From: Candidatus Aalborgicola danicus
GTDB taxonomy: Bacteria; Pseudomonadota; Gammaproteobacteria; Burkholderiales; Burkholderiaceae_C
Assembly: GCA_016703945.1 (NCBI GenBank)
Contig: JADJBC010000051.1
Coordinates: 131,147 to 195,146 of the forward strand
Length of the DNA: 64,000 nt
Direction of reading: 5' to 3'
Part shown: piece after piece, positions 46,785-56,447 of the stretch
How positions within the stretch are numbered: position 1 is the first letter of the stretch
How the letters are laid out: every line of letters begins with the position of its first letter
Position numbers and translations under genes: made by a program
Notes under the pieces: model-generated
What the model was told of the DNA's origin: nothing
The model's input: the letters and a program-made list of their open reading frames with translations, nothing else
The model's database searches: none

Positions 46785-47078
46785 AATTTTGTCTCCAAAG
46801 GGGTGGGGCCTTCAACGTGAGGGCTTGCAACAATTGTTGTTGAAGGCACTGACCCTGCTCTGACGTGAAACCAACGGGAGCTTGCGCTGGCCTGTACTTC
46901 GGCTGACAATCTAGGGTGAAACCCGCGCACCTCTTTTCGTTATGCAAAATGCTTGCGCACCCATCAGGGCAAACCCGCAGTCATCAACGGTCAGCAATGG
47001 TCAGCAATGGCGCACAATTCTGCATACGCAATTGTTGAGGCATGGGCCCAGCAGGAAGAGCACCCTACTAAGAACACC

Positions 47079-47570
47079 ATGAATGATTTGGATTTGGCAT
47101 CGGTTTTGCGCAAGACGGCAGCCGGTATAGACGCGATCAAACTCAGGGAACGGGCAGTGACACCCAAGATGCGCATGTTGCTCATCATGGTGGATGGTGT
47201 CAAAACCGGGGCGGAGTTGCTCAAGTTGGTCCCCAATGCCGATGAAGCGCGCCAACTGTTGGCAGAACTGCTGAGCGGTGGTTATGTGGAACAAATCCAG
47301 GCATCCAAATCCGTGGCAACCGCCCCTGTGGCCACGATGCCCAAACCCGCCAGCCCCGCCGCGGATGACACACTCAAAGCGTCTATCCGCCGCGCAACCC
47401 GGTTGCTGGAAGATTTGCTGGGACCAAGCTCGGTTGACCTGTGCCTGCAGTTGGAGCGATGCACAAGCCACGCCCAGTTCACGGCAAAGGTCACCGAACT
47501 TTCCCGCATCGTCGCGGCAATGCGCACTGAGCGAAAGGCTGCTGAGTTCCTGCTGGCGGCTACAGCGTAG
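47079..47570 (+). CDS. Unknown protein, paralogue of 44299-44775 product
   Basis: 163 residues from ATG 47079, chosen over in-frame upstream ATGs because the paralogue's conserved motif starts a few residues in (KTAAGIDAIKLRERAVTPKM, RMLLIMVDGVKTGAELL). The C-terminal part is predicted helical, with a different sequence from the paralogue. No recognised domain, no signal peptide. A terminator follows at 47590. Confidence 0.65.
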   Translation: MNDLDLASVLRKTAAGIDAIKLRERAVTPKMRMLLIMVDGVKTGAELLKLVPNADEARQLLAELLSGGYVEQIQASKSVATAPVATMPKPASPAADDTLKASIRRATRLLEDLLGPSSVDLCLQLERCTSHAQFTAKVTELSRIVAAMRTERKAAEFLLAATA

Positions 47571-47589
47571 AGAGCAATCGGGCGCACCG

Positions 47590-47622
47590 AAAAAAAAGAC
47601 CCGCCATGGCGGGTCTTTTTTG
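47590..47622. terminator. Bidirectional terminator between 47079-47570 gene and SSS symporter
   Basis: A-run, stem GACCCGCC / GGCGGGTC with a 2-nt loop (AT), T-run. Fits both the plus-strand unknown gene and the convergent minus-strand symporter gene. Confidence 0.85.
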
Positions 47623-47640
47623 TTTCCGATGCGCAGTCTG

Positions 47641-49758
47641 TCAGTGCGCAGCGCTGGCAGCCGATGTCTTGCCATCCAGGCTGGGGTAACGCACGTGTTC
47701 GACCAGTTCCTGTATGTCCCTGCCCGGTGCCTTGGTCAACAGCGACACGATGATGATCACCGCAAAGCCCAGTGGCACGCCAAACAGACCGGCTGAAATG
47801 GGCGCAATGTCCCACCACGTATTGGCCTTGATGATTTCAGGCGTAATGGCGGCACCGCCGTGGGTCAGTTTGTACAGCCAGGGCTGGGTGGTCACCATGT
47901 AGTAGAAGGTGATGCCCAATCCGGCCGCCATACCCAGCGATGCACCCCATTTGTTGGCCCGCTTCCAGAAAATTCCCAGCGTCAGTGCCGGGAAGAAAGC
48001 AGCCGCCGCAAACGAGAACGCTGCTGACACCAGGAACAGGATGTCCGCCGGTTTTTGCGCCGCAACATAGGCCGCACACAACGCAACGACCAGCAGCAAC
48101 GCCTTGGACACCATGACCCGACGTGCGGTGGATGCGTTGGGATCAATTACTTTGTAGTACAGGTCGTGGGACAGCGCATTGGCAATGGTCAGCAAAAGAC
48201 CGTCAGCCGTTGACAACGCGGCAGCCAAGCCACCCGCAGCCACCATGCCCGACACCACATAGGGCAGACCGCCGATTTCAGGCGTTGCCAACACAATGAT
48301 GTCGCCACCAATCGATATCTCAGCCAACTGCAAAATACCGTCTTTGTTGATGTCCACGACAGAGAGCAGGGAGGCATCCACCGTGCTCCAGCGCGCTATC
48401 CACTCCGGCAGACTGGCAAAGGGCGTACCCACCAGTACCGTGTAGACCTCGAACTTGGCCAAAACCGCCAACGCCGGGGCAGTGAAGTACAGCAGGAAAA
48501 TGAAGAACAGCGACCAGCTGACCGACTCGCGCGCTTCACGCACTGAGGGTACCGTGTAGTACCGCATCAGAATGTGGGGCAGTGCCGCAGTACCGATCAT
48601 CAGGCAGAAGACCAGCGCCATGAAGTTCTTGCGTGCAACGTTTTGAGCCGCTTCGTCCTTGCCGGGGAACGGTTGCGCGTGGCGAATCGGTGGCCCAGCC
48701 TTGGCGGCATTGGACGTGCGCGCCGCGGTGTAGGCGGCCTTGGCTGCCACTATGTCCTTGGGCAGACCCGCCAACGCTTTCTCTGCGGCCTGGATTTCTG
48801 CCAACGGACCATTCGCAGCTTTCAGATCGTTCACCTTCTTCTCTGCCGCAGCCTTGTCAGCGGCCATGGAGGCGGGCACGTCTTTGAGCTTCTCGACCGC
48901 AGCATCCGAACGCGCTTTAAAGAGAGCGCGGACTTCCAGCTCCTTGGGGTCTTTCAGCAACAGCTCTTCCTTGGCCGTGACCTTTTCCAGCGTATACCCA
49001 TAGACCGCTTGCGGCACGGGAACACCGGTGTGTTTGACAGACAGCCACACCACCGGCAGCATGTAGGCAATGATCAGAATCACATACTGCGCCACCTGGG
49101 TCCAGGTGACAGCACGCATGCCACCCAGGAACGAACAAACCAGAATACCTGCCAAACCGGCAAAAATACCCACTTCAAATGCCAGTCCGGTCAAGCGCGC
49201 CGTGATCAGGCCCACACCATAAATTTGCGCCACGACATAGGTGAAGGAACACAAAATGGCAGCGAACACACCGATCAGCCGGGGCAGGTTGCCTTCGTAT
49301 CGGGCGCCCAGAAAGTCAGGGATGGTGAACTGGCCAAACTTGCGCAGGTAGGGCGCCAGAAACAGCGCCACCAGGCAATAGCCACCGGTCCAGCCCAGAA
49401 TAAAGGCCAAGCCGCCGTAACCCGTCAGGTACAGCGTACCGGCCATACCAATGAAGGAGGCCGCCGACATCCAGTCCGCGCCAGTTGCCATGCCGTTGTA
49501 CATGGCGGGAACGCGTCGGCCCGCAACATAATATTCGGCCGCATCATTGGTGCGGCTCATCACACCAATGCCGGCATACAGCAGCACCGTTGCAGCCAGG
49601 AACAGGTAACCGATCCAGGCTCTTGGCAAACCCATCTGCTCCAGAACCGCCAGCACCAGCACGAAGGTAATGAAGCCCCCCGTGTACCAGGTATAGACCT
49701 TGTTCAGGCCCTTTTTAAAGTCGCTCTGCGACTGGTTTTCACCACCGAACATACCCAT
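47641..49758 (-). CDS. Sodium:solute symporter, VC_2705 subfamily (DUF4212 partner)
   Basis: 705 residues, about 13 TM helices (first at about 28-45, ITFVLVLAVLEQMGL). SSS signature in the AAEYYVAGRRVPAMYNGMATGADWMSAASFI region (two adjacent blocks) and GGMRAVTWTQ (about 213). A long ~110-residue Ala/Lys-rich coiled loop between TM helices (about 240-350) is typical of this subfamily. Imports organic acids such as acetate or related. Its start overlaps the stop of the DUF4212 gene by one base. Confidence 0.9.
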   Translation of the reverse strand: MGMFGGENQSQSDFKKGLNKVYTWYTGGFITFVLVLAVLEQMGLPRAWIGYLFLAATVLLYAGIGVMSRTNDAAEYYVAGRRVPAMYNGMATGADWMSAASFIGMAGTLYLTGYGGLAFILGWTGGYCLVALFLAPYLRKFGQFTIPDFLGARYEGNLPRLIGVFAAILCSFTYVVAQIYGVGLITARLTGLAFEVGIFAGLAGILVCSFLGGMRAVTWTQVAQYVILIIAYMLPVVWLSVKHTGVPVPQAVYGYTLEKVTAKEELLLKDPKELEVRALFKARSDAAVEKLKDVPASMAADKAAAEKKVNDLKAANGPLAEIQAAEKALAGLPKDIVAAKAAYTAARTSNAAKAGPPIRHAQPFPGKDEAAQNVARKNFMALVFCLMIGTAALPHILMRYYTVPSVREARESVSWSLFFIFLLYFTAPALAVLAKFEVYTVLVGTPFASLPEWIARWSTVDASLLSVVDINKDGILQLAEISIGGDIIVLATPEIGGLPYVVSGMVAAGGLAAALSTADGLLLTIANALSHDLYYKVIDPNASTARRVMVSKALLLVVALCAAYVAAQKPADILFLVSAAFSFAAAAFFPALTLGIFWKRANKWGASLGMAAGLGITFYYMVTTQPWLYKLTHGGAAITPEIIKANTWWDIAPISAGLFGVPLGFAVIIIVSLLTKAPGRDIQELVEHVRYPSLDGKTSAASAAH

Positions 49759-50018
49759 TATTCTTCTCCTTCGTCAACACCGTATTCGATGTCAAGATTG
49801 TTCATGTAGCGGGCATAAAACCAGATGATCAGGCAATACACCACCAAAGCGCCTTGGGCCGCAACCCAGAACGAGAATGGCCAGCCAAAAAAGTTGAACG
49901 TCAGCTCGCGGGCGAAAAACACCACGACAAACGTGACAAAAAACCATATCCCCAACAGCAGGGCCGTAATTTGAAGATTTTTGCGCCAGTATTCCTGGTG
50001 CCTCGCAGTAAGCTGCAT
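49758..50018 (-). CDS. DUF4212 small subunit of the SSS symporter
   Basis: 86 residues with two TM helices (about 18-38 and 46-66) and the family motif HQEYWRKNLQITALLLGIWF. Such small subunits sit directly upstream of VC_2705-type symporters as here. Probably an accessory membrane subunit for transport. Confidence 0.88.
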   Translation of the reverse strand: MQLTARHQEYWRKNLQITALLLGIWFFVTFVVVFFARELTFNFFGWPFSFWVAAQGALVVYCLIIWFYARYMNNLDIEYGVDEGEE

Positions 50019-50059
50019 TGTTTGCTCCTCTTGTTAATGAAATAAACCACCGACCAACC

Positions 50060-50677
50060 TCAAACCAAACTGGTAACCTTTAGCCCTGTTTCGCGCTCCA
50101 GTTGCGCGGCCACCTTGGGCTCAAAGCCCTTCAGGTGCAGAATCACGGCGCGGGCCTCCTCGGGCTGCTGCAAATCCACATGGACACGGGCCATCTGGTA
50201 CCAGCCAAATGGGCTCATGGGCTGCAAACTGGTATTGCGTTTGAGTGCGACCAAGGCTTCATCCAGACGCCCCTGGCGCACCAATACAAGCCCCAGGCCG
50301 TACCATGCGCGGTCCATCTTTTCCTCGATGCGCAACGCCGCGCGAAACCCTTGCTCGGCAACCTCTGTCTGACCCAGCTCTTCGGCCACAAAGGCGTGGT
50401 TGAAGTGGGCGTTGGAGACTTCGGGTTGCAGCTTCAGAACGCGGGCGTAATAACCCAGGGCAATGGCCGGATGCCGACTCTGGATGGCGTCATAGGCAAG
50501 GCTGTTGAGCGCCAGCACGTCGTCGGGCCAACGCTTCAACAACTCCAGAAAAACAGCCTTGGCAGCTCCACGCATTCCCAGAAATAACAGTGCTTTTGCA
50601 CGCCACACCAAAACAAGGCGGTCCAGGCGCGAGCCTCCGGCACTGGAGGATGTTGTATCCAACTGGTCTATTGGCAT
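50060..50677 (-). CDS. TPR-repeat protein
   Basis: 205 residues from ATG 50677, preferred because AGGAG lies upstream. At least four tetratricopeptide repeats between about 50 and 190 (LNSLAYDAIQSRHPAIALGY, AHFNHAFVAEELGQTEVAEQ, AWYGLGLVLVRQGRLDEALV). No signal peptide. Start overlaps the end of the upstream small membrane protein gene, suggesting a two-gene unit; ends 42 bp before the DUF4212 gene on the same strand. Likely a scaffold protein. Confidence 0.8.
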   Translation of the reverse strand: MPIDQLDTTSSSAGGSRLDRLVLVWRAKALLFLGMRGAAKAVFLELLKRWPDDVLALNSLAYDAIQSRHPAIALGYYARVLKLQPEVSNAHFNHAFVAEELGQTEVAEQGFRAALRIEEKMDRAWYGLGLVLVRQGRLDEALVALKRNTSLQPMSPFGWYQMARVHVDLQQPEEARAVILHLKGFEPKVAAQLERETGLKVTSLV

Positions 50678-50964
50678 GACGCTGCTCCTAATTGCATACA
50701 CAGGTCAATCTTGAGCTTGACCATCAGTACCCACGCCACCAACAACCAGCTTGCGGCCGCCAGCGGGATGTGCTGATCAAGTATCAGTTTCGGACTCAAC
50801 TTGCGGGTTATCCACAAACTGGGCTTTGCCGCCACGTCCAGGAGTTGCCAGAAGACGTTGGTCTGGCGTTTTGCACCGGCCAAAAGACCCAACAAAAAAC
50901 GCCCAACGATGAACATCAGGGACAGCTCTATCAAGCTCTTCAAAATCACGATGGTTAGAAGCAT
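50668..50964 (-). CDS. Small inner-membrane protein upstream of TPR gene
   Basis: 98 residues from ATG 50964. Two membrane segments (LLTIVILKSLIELSLMFIVG, about 2-22; ASWLLVAWVLMVKLKI, about 75-90) with a basic loop. The last codons overlap the TPR start by 10 bp. No known family; the longer ORF upstream to 51042 has no support for its extra residues. Confidence 0.65.
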   Translation of the reverse strand: MLLTIVILKSLIELSLMFIVGRFLLGLLAGAKRQTNVFWQLLDVAAKPSLWITRKLSPKLILDQHIPLAAASWLLVAWVLMVKLKIDLCMQLGAASCQ

Positions 50965-51208
50965 GGCAACAAAAAATTCTCTCGTCGTGGGATCAGATTG
51001 GTTGCACTGTGCGTAGCGCTTCTGACCGGATACTGACGTCAAACTGAACCCAGTCTTACAAGACCGCAGTAACCCTTATTGATTTTCTTGTATTGTGAAA
51101 AATGTCGCAGTTTTTGCCCCGTATCAGGGGAAACACCGATAACATATTTTTCGCCCCACAGCGCCGCCCATGGGTGGCACGGCCCGCACAAAAAGCTAGA
51201 CTTGTGGC

Positions 51209-53119
51209 ATGGAAAAACCACTCCCCACGTCATCGGGTGTTGGCACGGCTTTAACGCCATCGCCTAGTTTGTTGAGCAACTTTCGCCAGGAGCTTCTGCC
51301 ATTCCCGCCGTTTGCCCAGATGCGAGTCACTGAGCTTGACTACTTTTTGGCGCATTGCGTGCAGCTCTACTTTGCCCCTGACGAAACGGTGATCGGACCT
51401 GCCGATGGTCCGGTGAAAACCTTGTATTTCATCCGCAAGGGAGCAGTGACAGGTACCCGTGGGCTGGCCGAACAAATGGGCGCGTTTGAGTACGATGCAG
51501 GCGACCTCTTTCCGGTGAGTGCAGCGTTTGCAGGGCGGGCGGTCACTGCGACTTACCGCGCCTGTGCGGACACCTTCCTGCTCGCGCTACCAGTGTCAGA
51601 AGTTCACGAACTGGCCAAACACAGCGTTGCGTTTGCCGAATACCTTACACAACGGACTGCCAATTTTCTGACCCTGTCACGCAAGGCTGTGCAGGAGGCC
51701 TATGCCGCACACGCCATCACCGAACAGACGCTTGAAACCCCGCTGGGCTCGCTGATCAACAAGCAACCCATAACCTGTACAGCCGACACCCCTCTCAAAA
51801 CGGCGCTGGAGGTGATGCACCAGGCCCGCATTGGCTCCATGCTGACGGTAGACGCCTTGGGGCAACCCCTTGGCATACTGACCCGCTACGACATCCTGGG
51901 CAAAATCACCCTGGCAAAGGTCCCTCTGGACTCGCCAATGTCCCGTGTGATGGTGCAACCCGTTCTGACGCTGACCGCGGAGCACACTGCACAGGACGCT
52001 GCATTGCTGATGTCGCGGCACGGCATACGCCACGTGCCGGTGACACGAGATGGGATTGCAGTCGGCATGGTCTCGGAGCGCGATCTGTTTGCCATGCAGC
52101 GGCAAAGCCTCAAGAGCGTCAGCACCCAGTTGCGCTCGGCCAAGAACCTGGATGCACTCAAGACAGCTGCGTTGGGCATTCGGCGTCTGGCCCGCAGCCT
52201 GCTGGGTCAAGGTGTGCAAGCGCGACAACTGACGACCATGATCAGCCACCTCAACGATGTGTTGACGGAGCGGCTGCTGAATATCCAGGCGGAAACATTT
52301 GGTGTGGACCTGCAACGTCTGTGCTGGTTATGCCTGGGATCGGAGGGCCGCGACGAACAAACCATCGCCACCGACCAGGACAACGCGCTGATTCTGAACA
52401 ATGACACTTCAGACGAACTGCGTGAGACCATTCGGGCTTTTGCGCAATCCGTCAACCAGGCCCTGGATGCCTGTGGATACCCTTTGTGCAAGGGCGGCAT
52501 CATGGCCGGGGAGGCCGCTTGCTGCCTGACACTGGACGAGTGGCGTGAACGGTTCCGCCATTGGATCGCACAAGGCTCGCCCCAGGATTTGCTCAACGCG
52601 TCGATTTACTTTGACTTCAGGCCTTTGGCCGGAGACCTGTCGCTGGCGCATGCCTTGCGCGCGGACGTGGTTGAGCCGGCACGCAGTACACCCCGCTTTT
52701 TGAAACAACTGGCACTCAACGCCCTGACCCGCAGTGCACCGCTGAACTGGCGAGGTGCCATCGACAGCGATGTGCAAGGCATGTTGGACTTGAAGCTGCG
52801 GGGCACCGCCATATTTGTGGATGCGGCCCGCATCTACAGCCTGGCCTATGGCATTCAGGAAACCAACACCAAAAAACGGCTGGATGCGGCTGGCCCTTTG
52901 CTGAAGCTGGCGGAAACTGAATACGGCTCCTGGGTCAGCGGTTTTGAGTTTTTGCAAATGCTGCGTTTGCGGATACAACTTGAGAGTGAGACTGCGCAAA
53001 CCTCGCCGAACGAAATCCTGGTGGCAGAGCTGAATGACATTGACCGACGCATTCTGCGCGAGTCACTCAAAGTGGCGCACCGCATCCAGCAGAGACTGCA
53101 GCTGGACTATGAGCGTTAG
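51209..53119 (+). CDS. cNMP/CBS/DUF294 nucleotidyltransferase-like protein (copy 1)
   Basis: 636 residues. N-terminal cyclic-nucleotide-binding-like domain (about 45-150), two CBS domains (about 185-295; ITCTADTPLKTALEVMHQAR, TLTAEHTAQDAALLM), a nucleotidyltransferase-like domain with CLGSEGRDEQTIATDQDNAL (about 382-401) and a DUF294 C-terminus. Such proteins often regulate acetate/cation symporters and are paired with a DnaQ-like exonuclease; here the exonuclease gene starts 3 bp after the stop and ActP follows. Ligand unknown. Confidence 0.85.
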   Translation: MEKPLPTSSGVGTALTPSPSLLSNFRQELLPFPPFAQMRVTELDYFLAHCVQLYFAPDETVIGPADGPVKTLYFIRKGAVTGTRGLAEQMGAFEYDAGDLFPVSAAFAGRAVTATYRACADTFLLALPVSEVHELAKHSVAFAEYLTQRTANFLTLSRKAVQEAYAAHAITEQTLETPLGSLINKQPITCTADTPLKTALEVMHQARIGSMLTVDALGQPLGILTRYDILGKITLAKVPLDSPMSRVMVQPVLTLTAEHTAQDAALLMSRHGIRHVPVTRDGIAVGMVSERDLFAMQRQSLKSVSTQLRSAKNLDALKTAALGIRRLARSLLGQGVQARQLTTMISHLNDVLTERLLNIQAETFGVDLQRLCWLCLGSEGRDEQTIATDQDNALILNNDTSDELRETIRAFAQSVNQALDACGYPLCKGGIMAGEAACCLTLDEWRERFRHWIAQGSPQDLLNASIYFDFRPLAGDLSLAHALRADVVEPARSTPRFLKQLALNALTRSAPLNWRGAIDSDVQGMLDLKLRGTAIFVDAARIYSLAYGIQETNTKKRLDAAGPLLKLAETEYGSWVSGFEFLQMLRLRIQLESETAQTSPNEILVAELNDIDRRILRESLKVAHRIQQRLQLDYER

Positions 53120-53121
53120 CC

Positions 53122-53775
53122 ATGTCGTGGCTTGACCGCCTGAAAGCCACCGTGGCGGGCCCCGCCACGGTTGACCCGTCCCGCTGGATCATGCTGGATG
53201 TAGAAACCAGCGGCCTGGACATGCAAAAGGACCGGCTGTTGGCGATTGCGGCCATTGCCATGCGGGTGGACTGGCCTACGGGCTCTTTGAGCGTGGACCT
53301 GAGCGACAGTTTCGAGGTCGTCTTGCGACAGGACGAAGTGTCGAACAAGGACAATATCCTGTTGCATGGCATCGGGGCACAAAGTCAGCGCGACGGACTG
53401 GACCCACGCCTTGCCTTGCAGGCTTTTGCAGACTATGTTGGCAGCGCCCCTTTGCTGGCATTCCATGCCGCCTTTGACCAGCGCATGATCAACCGGTATG
53501 CGCGCCAACACCTCGGCCAGCCCCTGCCCAATGTGTGGGTGGATGTGGATCACCTGTGTGCCGTGACCTACGAAAAGGTCCGTGCACGCGCACTGGATGA
53601 TTGGATGGCACATTTCGGCATCCATTGCGCAGTGCGCCACCAGGCGGCAGCGGATACGCTGGCCGAATGCGAGTTGCTGCAGCACATTTGGCCAAAGGTG
53701 GTGGCGCAATGCAAGAGTTGGGCGGACGTTCAGCGCCTGGCCGCGCAACACCGCTGGCTACCCCGCGCCGGGTAG
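53122..53775 (+). CDS. DnaQ-like 3'-5' exonuclease (copy 1)
   Basis: 217 residues. DEDDh exonuclease motifs: IMLDVETSGLD (about 23-33), FHAAFDQRMINRY (about 115-127) and HQAAADTLAE (about 174-183). Probably RNA- or DNA-trimming; the partner DUF294 gene ends 3 bp before. No fused helicase or polymerase domain. Confidence 0.85.
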   Translation: MSWLDRLKATVAGPATVDPSRWIMLDVETSGLDMQKDRLLAIAAIAMRVDWPTGSLSVDLSDSFEVVLRQDEVSNKDNILLHGIGAQSQRDGLDPRLALQAFADYVGSAPLLAFHAAFDQRMINRYARQHLGQPLPNVWVDVDHLCAVTYEKVRARALDDWMAHFGIHCAVRHQAAADTLAECELLQHIWPKVVAQCKSWADVQRLAAQHRWLPRAG

Positions 53776-54106
53776 TCTCAAGGGTTGCGACCTTCGCGCA
53801 CAACACCCTCGGGGCGTTGAACTGCGTTAGAGCATTGCGTCCAACCGATTGGCATCGGCGGCCTGACGCTGAGCTGAACGCAAACTTACGGACCAAGTGT
53901 TAACCCGTAGAAAACTTTTCCCATCGTGAAAAATGATGCGAGATCGGCTTTCTTACAGCGGTCTTTCAGGTCAAAAATATTAGGGAAACTACGCATATTT
54001 CCGATATTTTCGTAAGGGCTTTGTCAGACCCTCCGAACATGATCCAGCCCCAGCAGCGCCTGAAACACCATGTGCTGTACGCCACCCCCATGCCAAAGGA
54101 GAAAAA
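53776..54106. other. Intergenic region before DUF485-actP
   Basis: 331 bp with no credible gene. AT-rich patches near 53890-53990 suit the promoter of the DUF485-actP operon, and a GAGAAAAA ribosome binding site sits just before 54107. Nothing else identified. Confidence 0.5.
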
Positions 54107-54415
54107 ATGACAGACCCCATCGTGGCCAAGATTGAGGCCAATCCGAAATACCACGAGCTGCGCAGAAAACGCAGCACGTTCGGTTGGCTGCTGACCATCA
54201 TCATGATGGTGGTGTACTACGGCTACATCGCGCTGATCGCCTTCAACAAGCCCTTTCTGGCACAACCCATTGGCGATGGCGTCACCTCGTTGGGCATTCC
54301 CATCGGCATGGGCGTGATCATCTTCACCATCATCATCACGGGCATCTATGTGCGTCGCGCCAATGGCGAATACGACCGTCTGACCGCCGAAATCCTGAAG
54401 GAAGCTTCCAAATGA
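54107..54415 (+). CDS. DUF485 accessory membrane protein of ActP
   Basis: 102 residues with two TM helices (about 26-50 and 65-84) and family motif NPKYHELRRKRSTFGWLLTI. DUF485 proteins are encoded immediately before ActP-type symporters, as here, and are probably small subunits of the transporter. Its stop overlaps the ActP start (ATGA). Confidence 0.9.
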   Translation: MTDPIVAKIEANPKYHELRRKRSTFGWLLTIIMMVVYYGYIALIAFNKPFLAQPIGDGVTSLGIPIGMGVIIFTIIITGIYVRRANGEYDRLTAEILKEASK

Positions 54416-56139
54416 AGGCCGGAATCCAATTTCTCGTCGCGCTGAGCGCGCTGCTCGCGGCTGCCGCAGCACAAGCCGCTGGTGCTGACCTGGGCCAAGT
54501 GGACAAACAACCCACCAACTGGGTTGCCATCGGCATGTTTGGCACCTTTGTGGTGGCCACGCTTTTCATCACCAAGTGGGCCGCGGGTCGCACCAAGTCG
54601 GCCGCCGACTTCTACACCGCCGGCGGTGGCATCACCGGCTTCCAGAATGGCCTGGCGATTGCCGGCGACTACATGTCGGCCGCATCCTTCCTGGGTATTT
54701 CCGCGGCCGTGATGGCTGCGGGTTATGACGGCCTGATCTACTCCATCGGCTTCCTGGTGGGCTGGCCGGTCATCACCTTCCTGATGGCCGAGCGCCTGCG
54801 CAACCTGGGCAAGTTCACCTTTGCCGACGTGGCCGGTTATCGCTTCCAGCAAACGCCGATCCGCATTTTTGCGGCATCCGGCACGCTGGTGGTGGTGGCG
54901 TTTTACCTGATCGCCCAGATGGTGGGTGCCGGTTCGCTGATCAAACTGCTGTTTGGCCTGGAGTACTGGATGGCGGTGGTCATCGTCGGCGCGCTGATGA
55001 TGATTTACGTGCTGTTTGGCGGCATGACCGCTACCACCTGGGTGCAGATCATCAAGGCCTGCCTGCTGCTGGCGGGCGTGACCTTCATGGCCTTCATGGT
55101 CATGGCGGAGTTTGGCTTCAGCTTCGAGGCGTTGTTTGCCAAGGGCGTTGAAGTCAAAACCATGATCGCCACTAACACCGGCAAGACGCCGGAAGAGGCG
55201 GCCAAAATCGGCCTGTCCGTCATGGGCCCAGGCGGCTTCGTGAAGGACCCGATCTCCGCCATCTCGTTCGGCATGGCGCTGATGTTCGGCACGGCCGGCC
55301 TGCCCCACATCCTGATGCGTTTCTTCACGGTGCCCGATGCCAAACAAGCCCGCAAGTCGGTGTTCTGGGCGACCACCTGGATCGGCTACTTTTATGTGCT
55401 GATCTTCATCATCGGTTTTGGCGCCATCACGCTGGTGCTGACCAACCCCGAGTTTGCCAACGTGGCGACGGGCGTCATCAAGGGCGGCGGCGGTTCGGCC
55501 AACATGGCAGCCGTGTTGGTAGCCAAGGCGGTCGGCGGCAACGTGTTCTACGGCTTTATCTCGGCTGTGGCGTTTGCAACCATTCTGGCGGTGGTGGCGG
55601 GTCTGACCCTGTCCGGCGCGTCCGCCGTGTCGCACGACATCTATGCCACCGTGATCAAGAAGGGCAATGCCGACAGCGCCTCCGAGCTGAAGGTCTCCCG
55701 CATGACCACCCTGGCGCTGGGCTTCGTGGCCGTGGTGCTGGGTATTGCGTTCGAGAAGCAGAACATTGCCTTCATGGTGTCGTTGGCGTTTGCGATTGCC
55801 GCTTCGGCCAACTTCCCCGTACTGTTCATGTCGGTGCTGTGGAAAGACTGCACCACCAAGGGTGCTGTAATTGGCGGCTTCCTGGGGCTGATCTCGTCCG
55901 TGGGCCTGACCGTGTTGTCACCATCGGTTTGGGAAGCCGTGCTGGGCAACGCCAAGGGCTCTGCCCTGTTCCCCTACTCCTCCCCCGCCCTGTTCTCCAT
56001 GACCATCGGTTTTGTGGGTGTCTGGCTGTTCTCCATTCTGGACCGTAGCCCACAGGCCCAGAAAGAACGCGAAATGTTCAAAGTCCAGCAGGTTCGTTCC
56101 GAAACCGGGCTGGGTGCCTCTGGCGCGTCTGGCCACTAA
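54412..56139 (+). CDS. actP: Acetate/cation symporter ActP
   Basis: 575 residues from ATG 54412, which overlaps the DUF485 stop by 4 bp; an upstream in-frame ATG is not used. Signal-like first segment and about 13 TM helices; ActP/SSS motif TKSAADFYTAGGGITGFQNG (about 62-81), GDYMSAASFLGISAAVM and GGMTATTWVQIIKA (about 203-216). Imports acetate with a cation. Next to the DUF294/exonuclease pair, which may modulate it. A terminator follows at 56159. Confidence 0.93.
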   Translation: MKAGIQFLVALSALLAAAAAQAAGADLGQVDKQPTNWVAIGMFGTFVVATLFITKWAAGRTKSAADFYTAGGGITGFQNGLAIAGDYMSAASFLGISAAVMAAGYDGLIYSIGFLVGWPVITFLMAERLRNLGKFTFADVAGYRFQQTPIRIFAASGTLVVVAFYLIAQMVGAGSLIKLLFGLEYWMAVVIVGALMMIYVLFGGMTATTWVQIIKACLLLAGVTFMAFMVMAEFGFSFEALFAKGVEVKTMIATNTGKTPEEAAKIGLSVMGPGGFVKDPISAISFGMALMFGTAGLPHILMRFFTVPDAKQARKSVFWATTWIGYFYVLIFIIGFGAITLVLTNPEFANVATGVIKGGGGSANMAAVLVAKAVGGNVFYGFISAVAFATILAVVAGLTLSGASAVSHDIYATVIKKGNADSASELKVSRMTTLALGFVAVVLGIAFEKQNIAFMVSLAFAIAASANFPVLFMSVLWKDCTTKGAVIGGFLGLISSVGLTVLSPSVWEAVLGNAKGSALFPYSSPALFSMTIGFVGVWLFSILDRSPQAQKEREMFKVQQVRSETGLGASGASGH

Positions 56140-56447
56140 GCCAGCGGGCTCCATACTGAAGGCCGGGTCATCCCGGCCTTTTTTTTCTGTCTAGTTTCAT
56201 CTGCTGCTCATCGGTGTCGAACTTCGCCTTCCCCGTAGGGACTGTGATGGGCTTCGTGACTAAAGTCGCTTGCAGACGCACAGCCGACCGTCCACTCATT
56301 GATCTGCTGGCTCCAAACTGGCCGGTCAAACCAGCATACATTGGTCTGTTTTCGGCGCCCATTTCGGCCAAGGCGGCGTGCAGCGGGCAGTGGAAGCCCT
56401 AACGCGCTCCACGTGAGGCTTGTGCCGGCGAGATAGGTGATGCGGTG
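56140..56447. other. Gap between actP and the cyclase gene
   Basis: 308 bp; holds the actP terminator at 56159-56188 and otherwise nothing I can identify. A short ORF on the minus strand here has no family support. Confidence 0.5.
56159..56188 (+). terminator. actP terminator
   Basis: AAGGCCGGG TCA TCCCGGCCTT stem-loop followed by eight T's, 20 bp after the actP stop codon. Confidence 0.85.

Noticed and set aside
48574..49809. Plus-strand ORF of 411 residues opposite the SSS symporter
   Set aside because: Low-complexity shadow of a membrane protein gene.
54346..55635. Minus-strand ORF of 429 residues opposite actP
   Set aside because: Gln/His-rich antisense shadow of actP.
56168..56371. 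Minus-strand ORF of 67 residues after actP
   Set aside because: No family recognised, no ribosome binding site; lies over a terminator; treated as non-coding.
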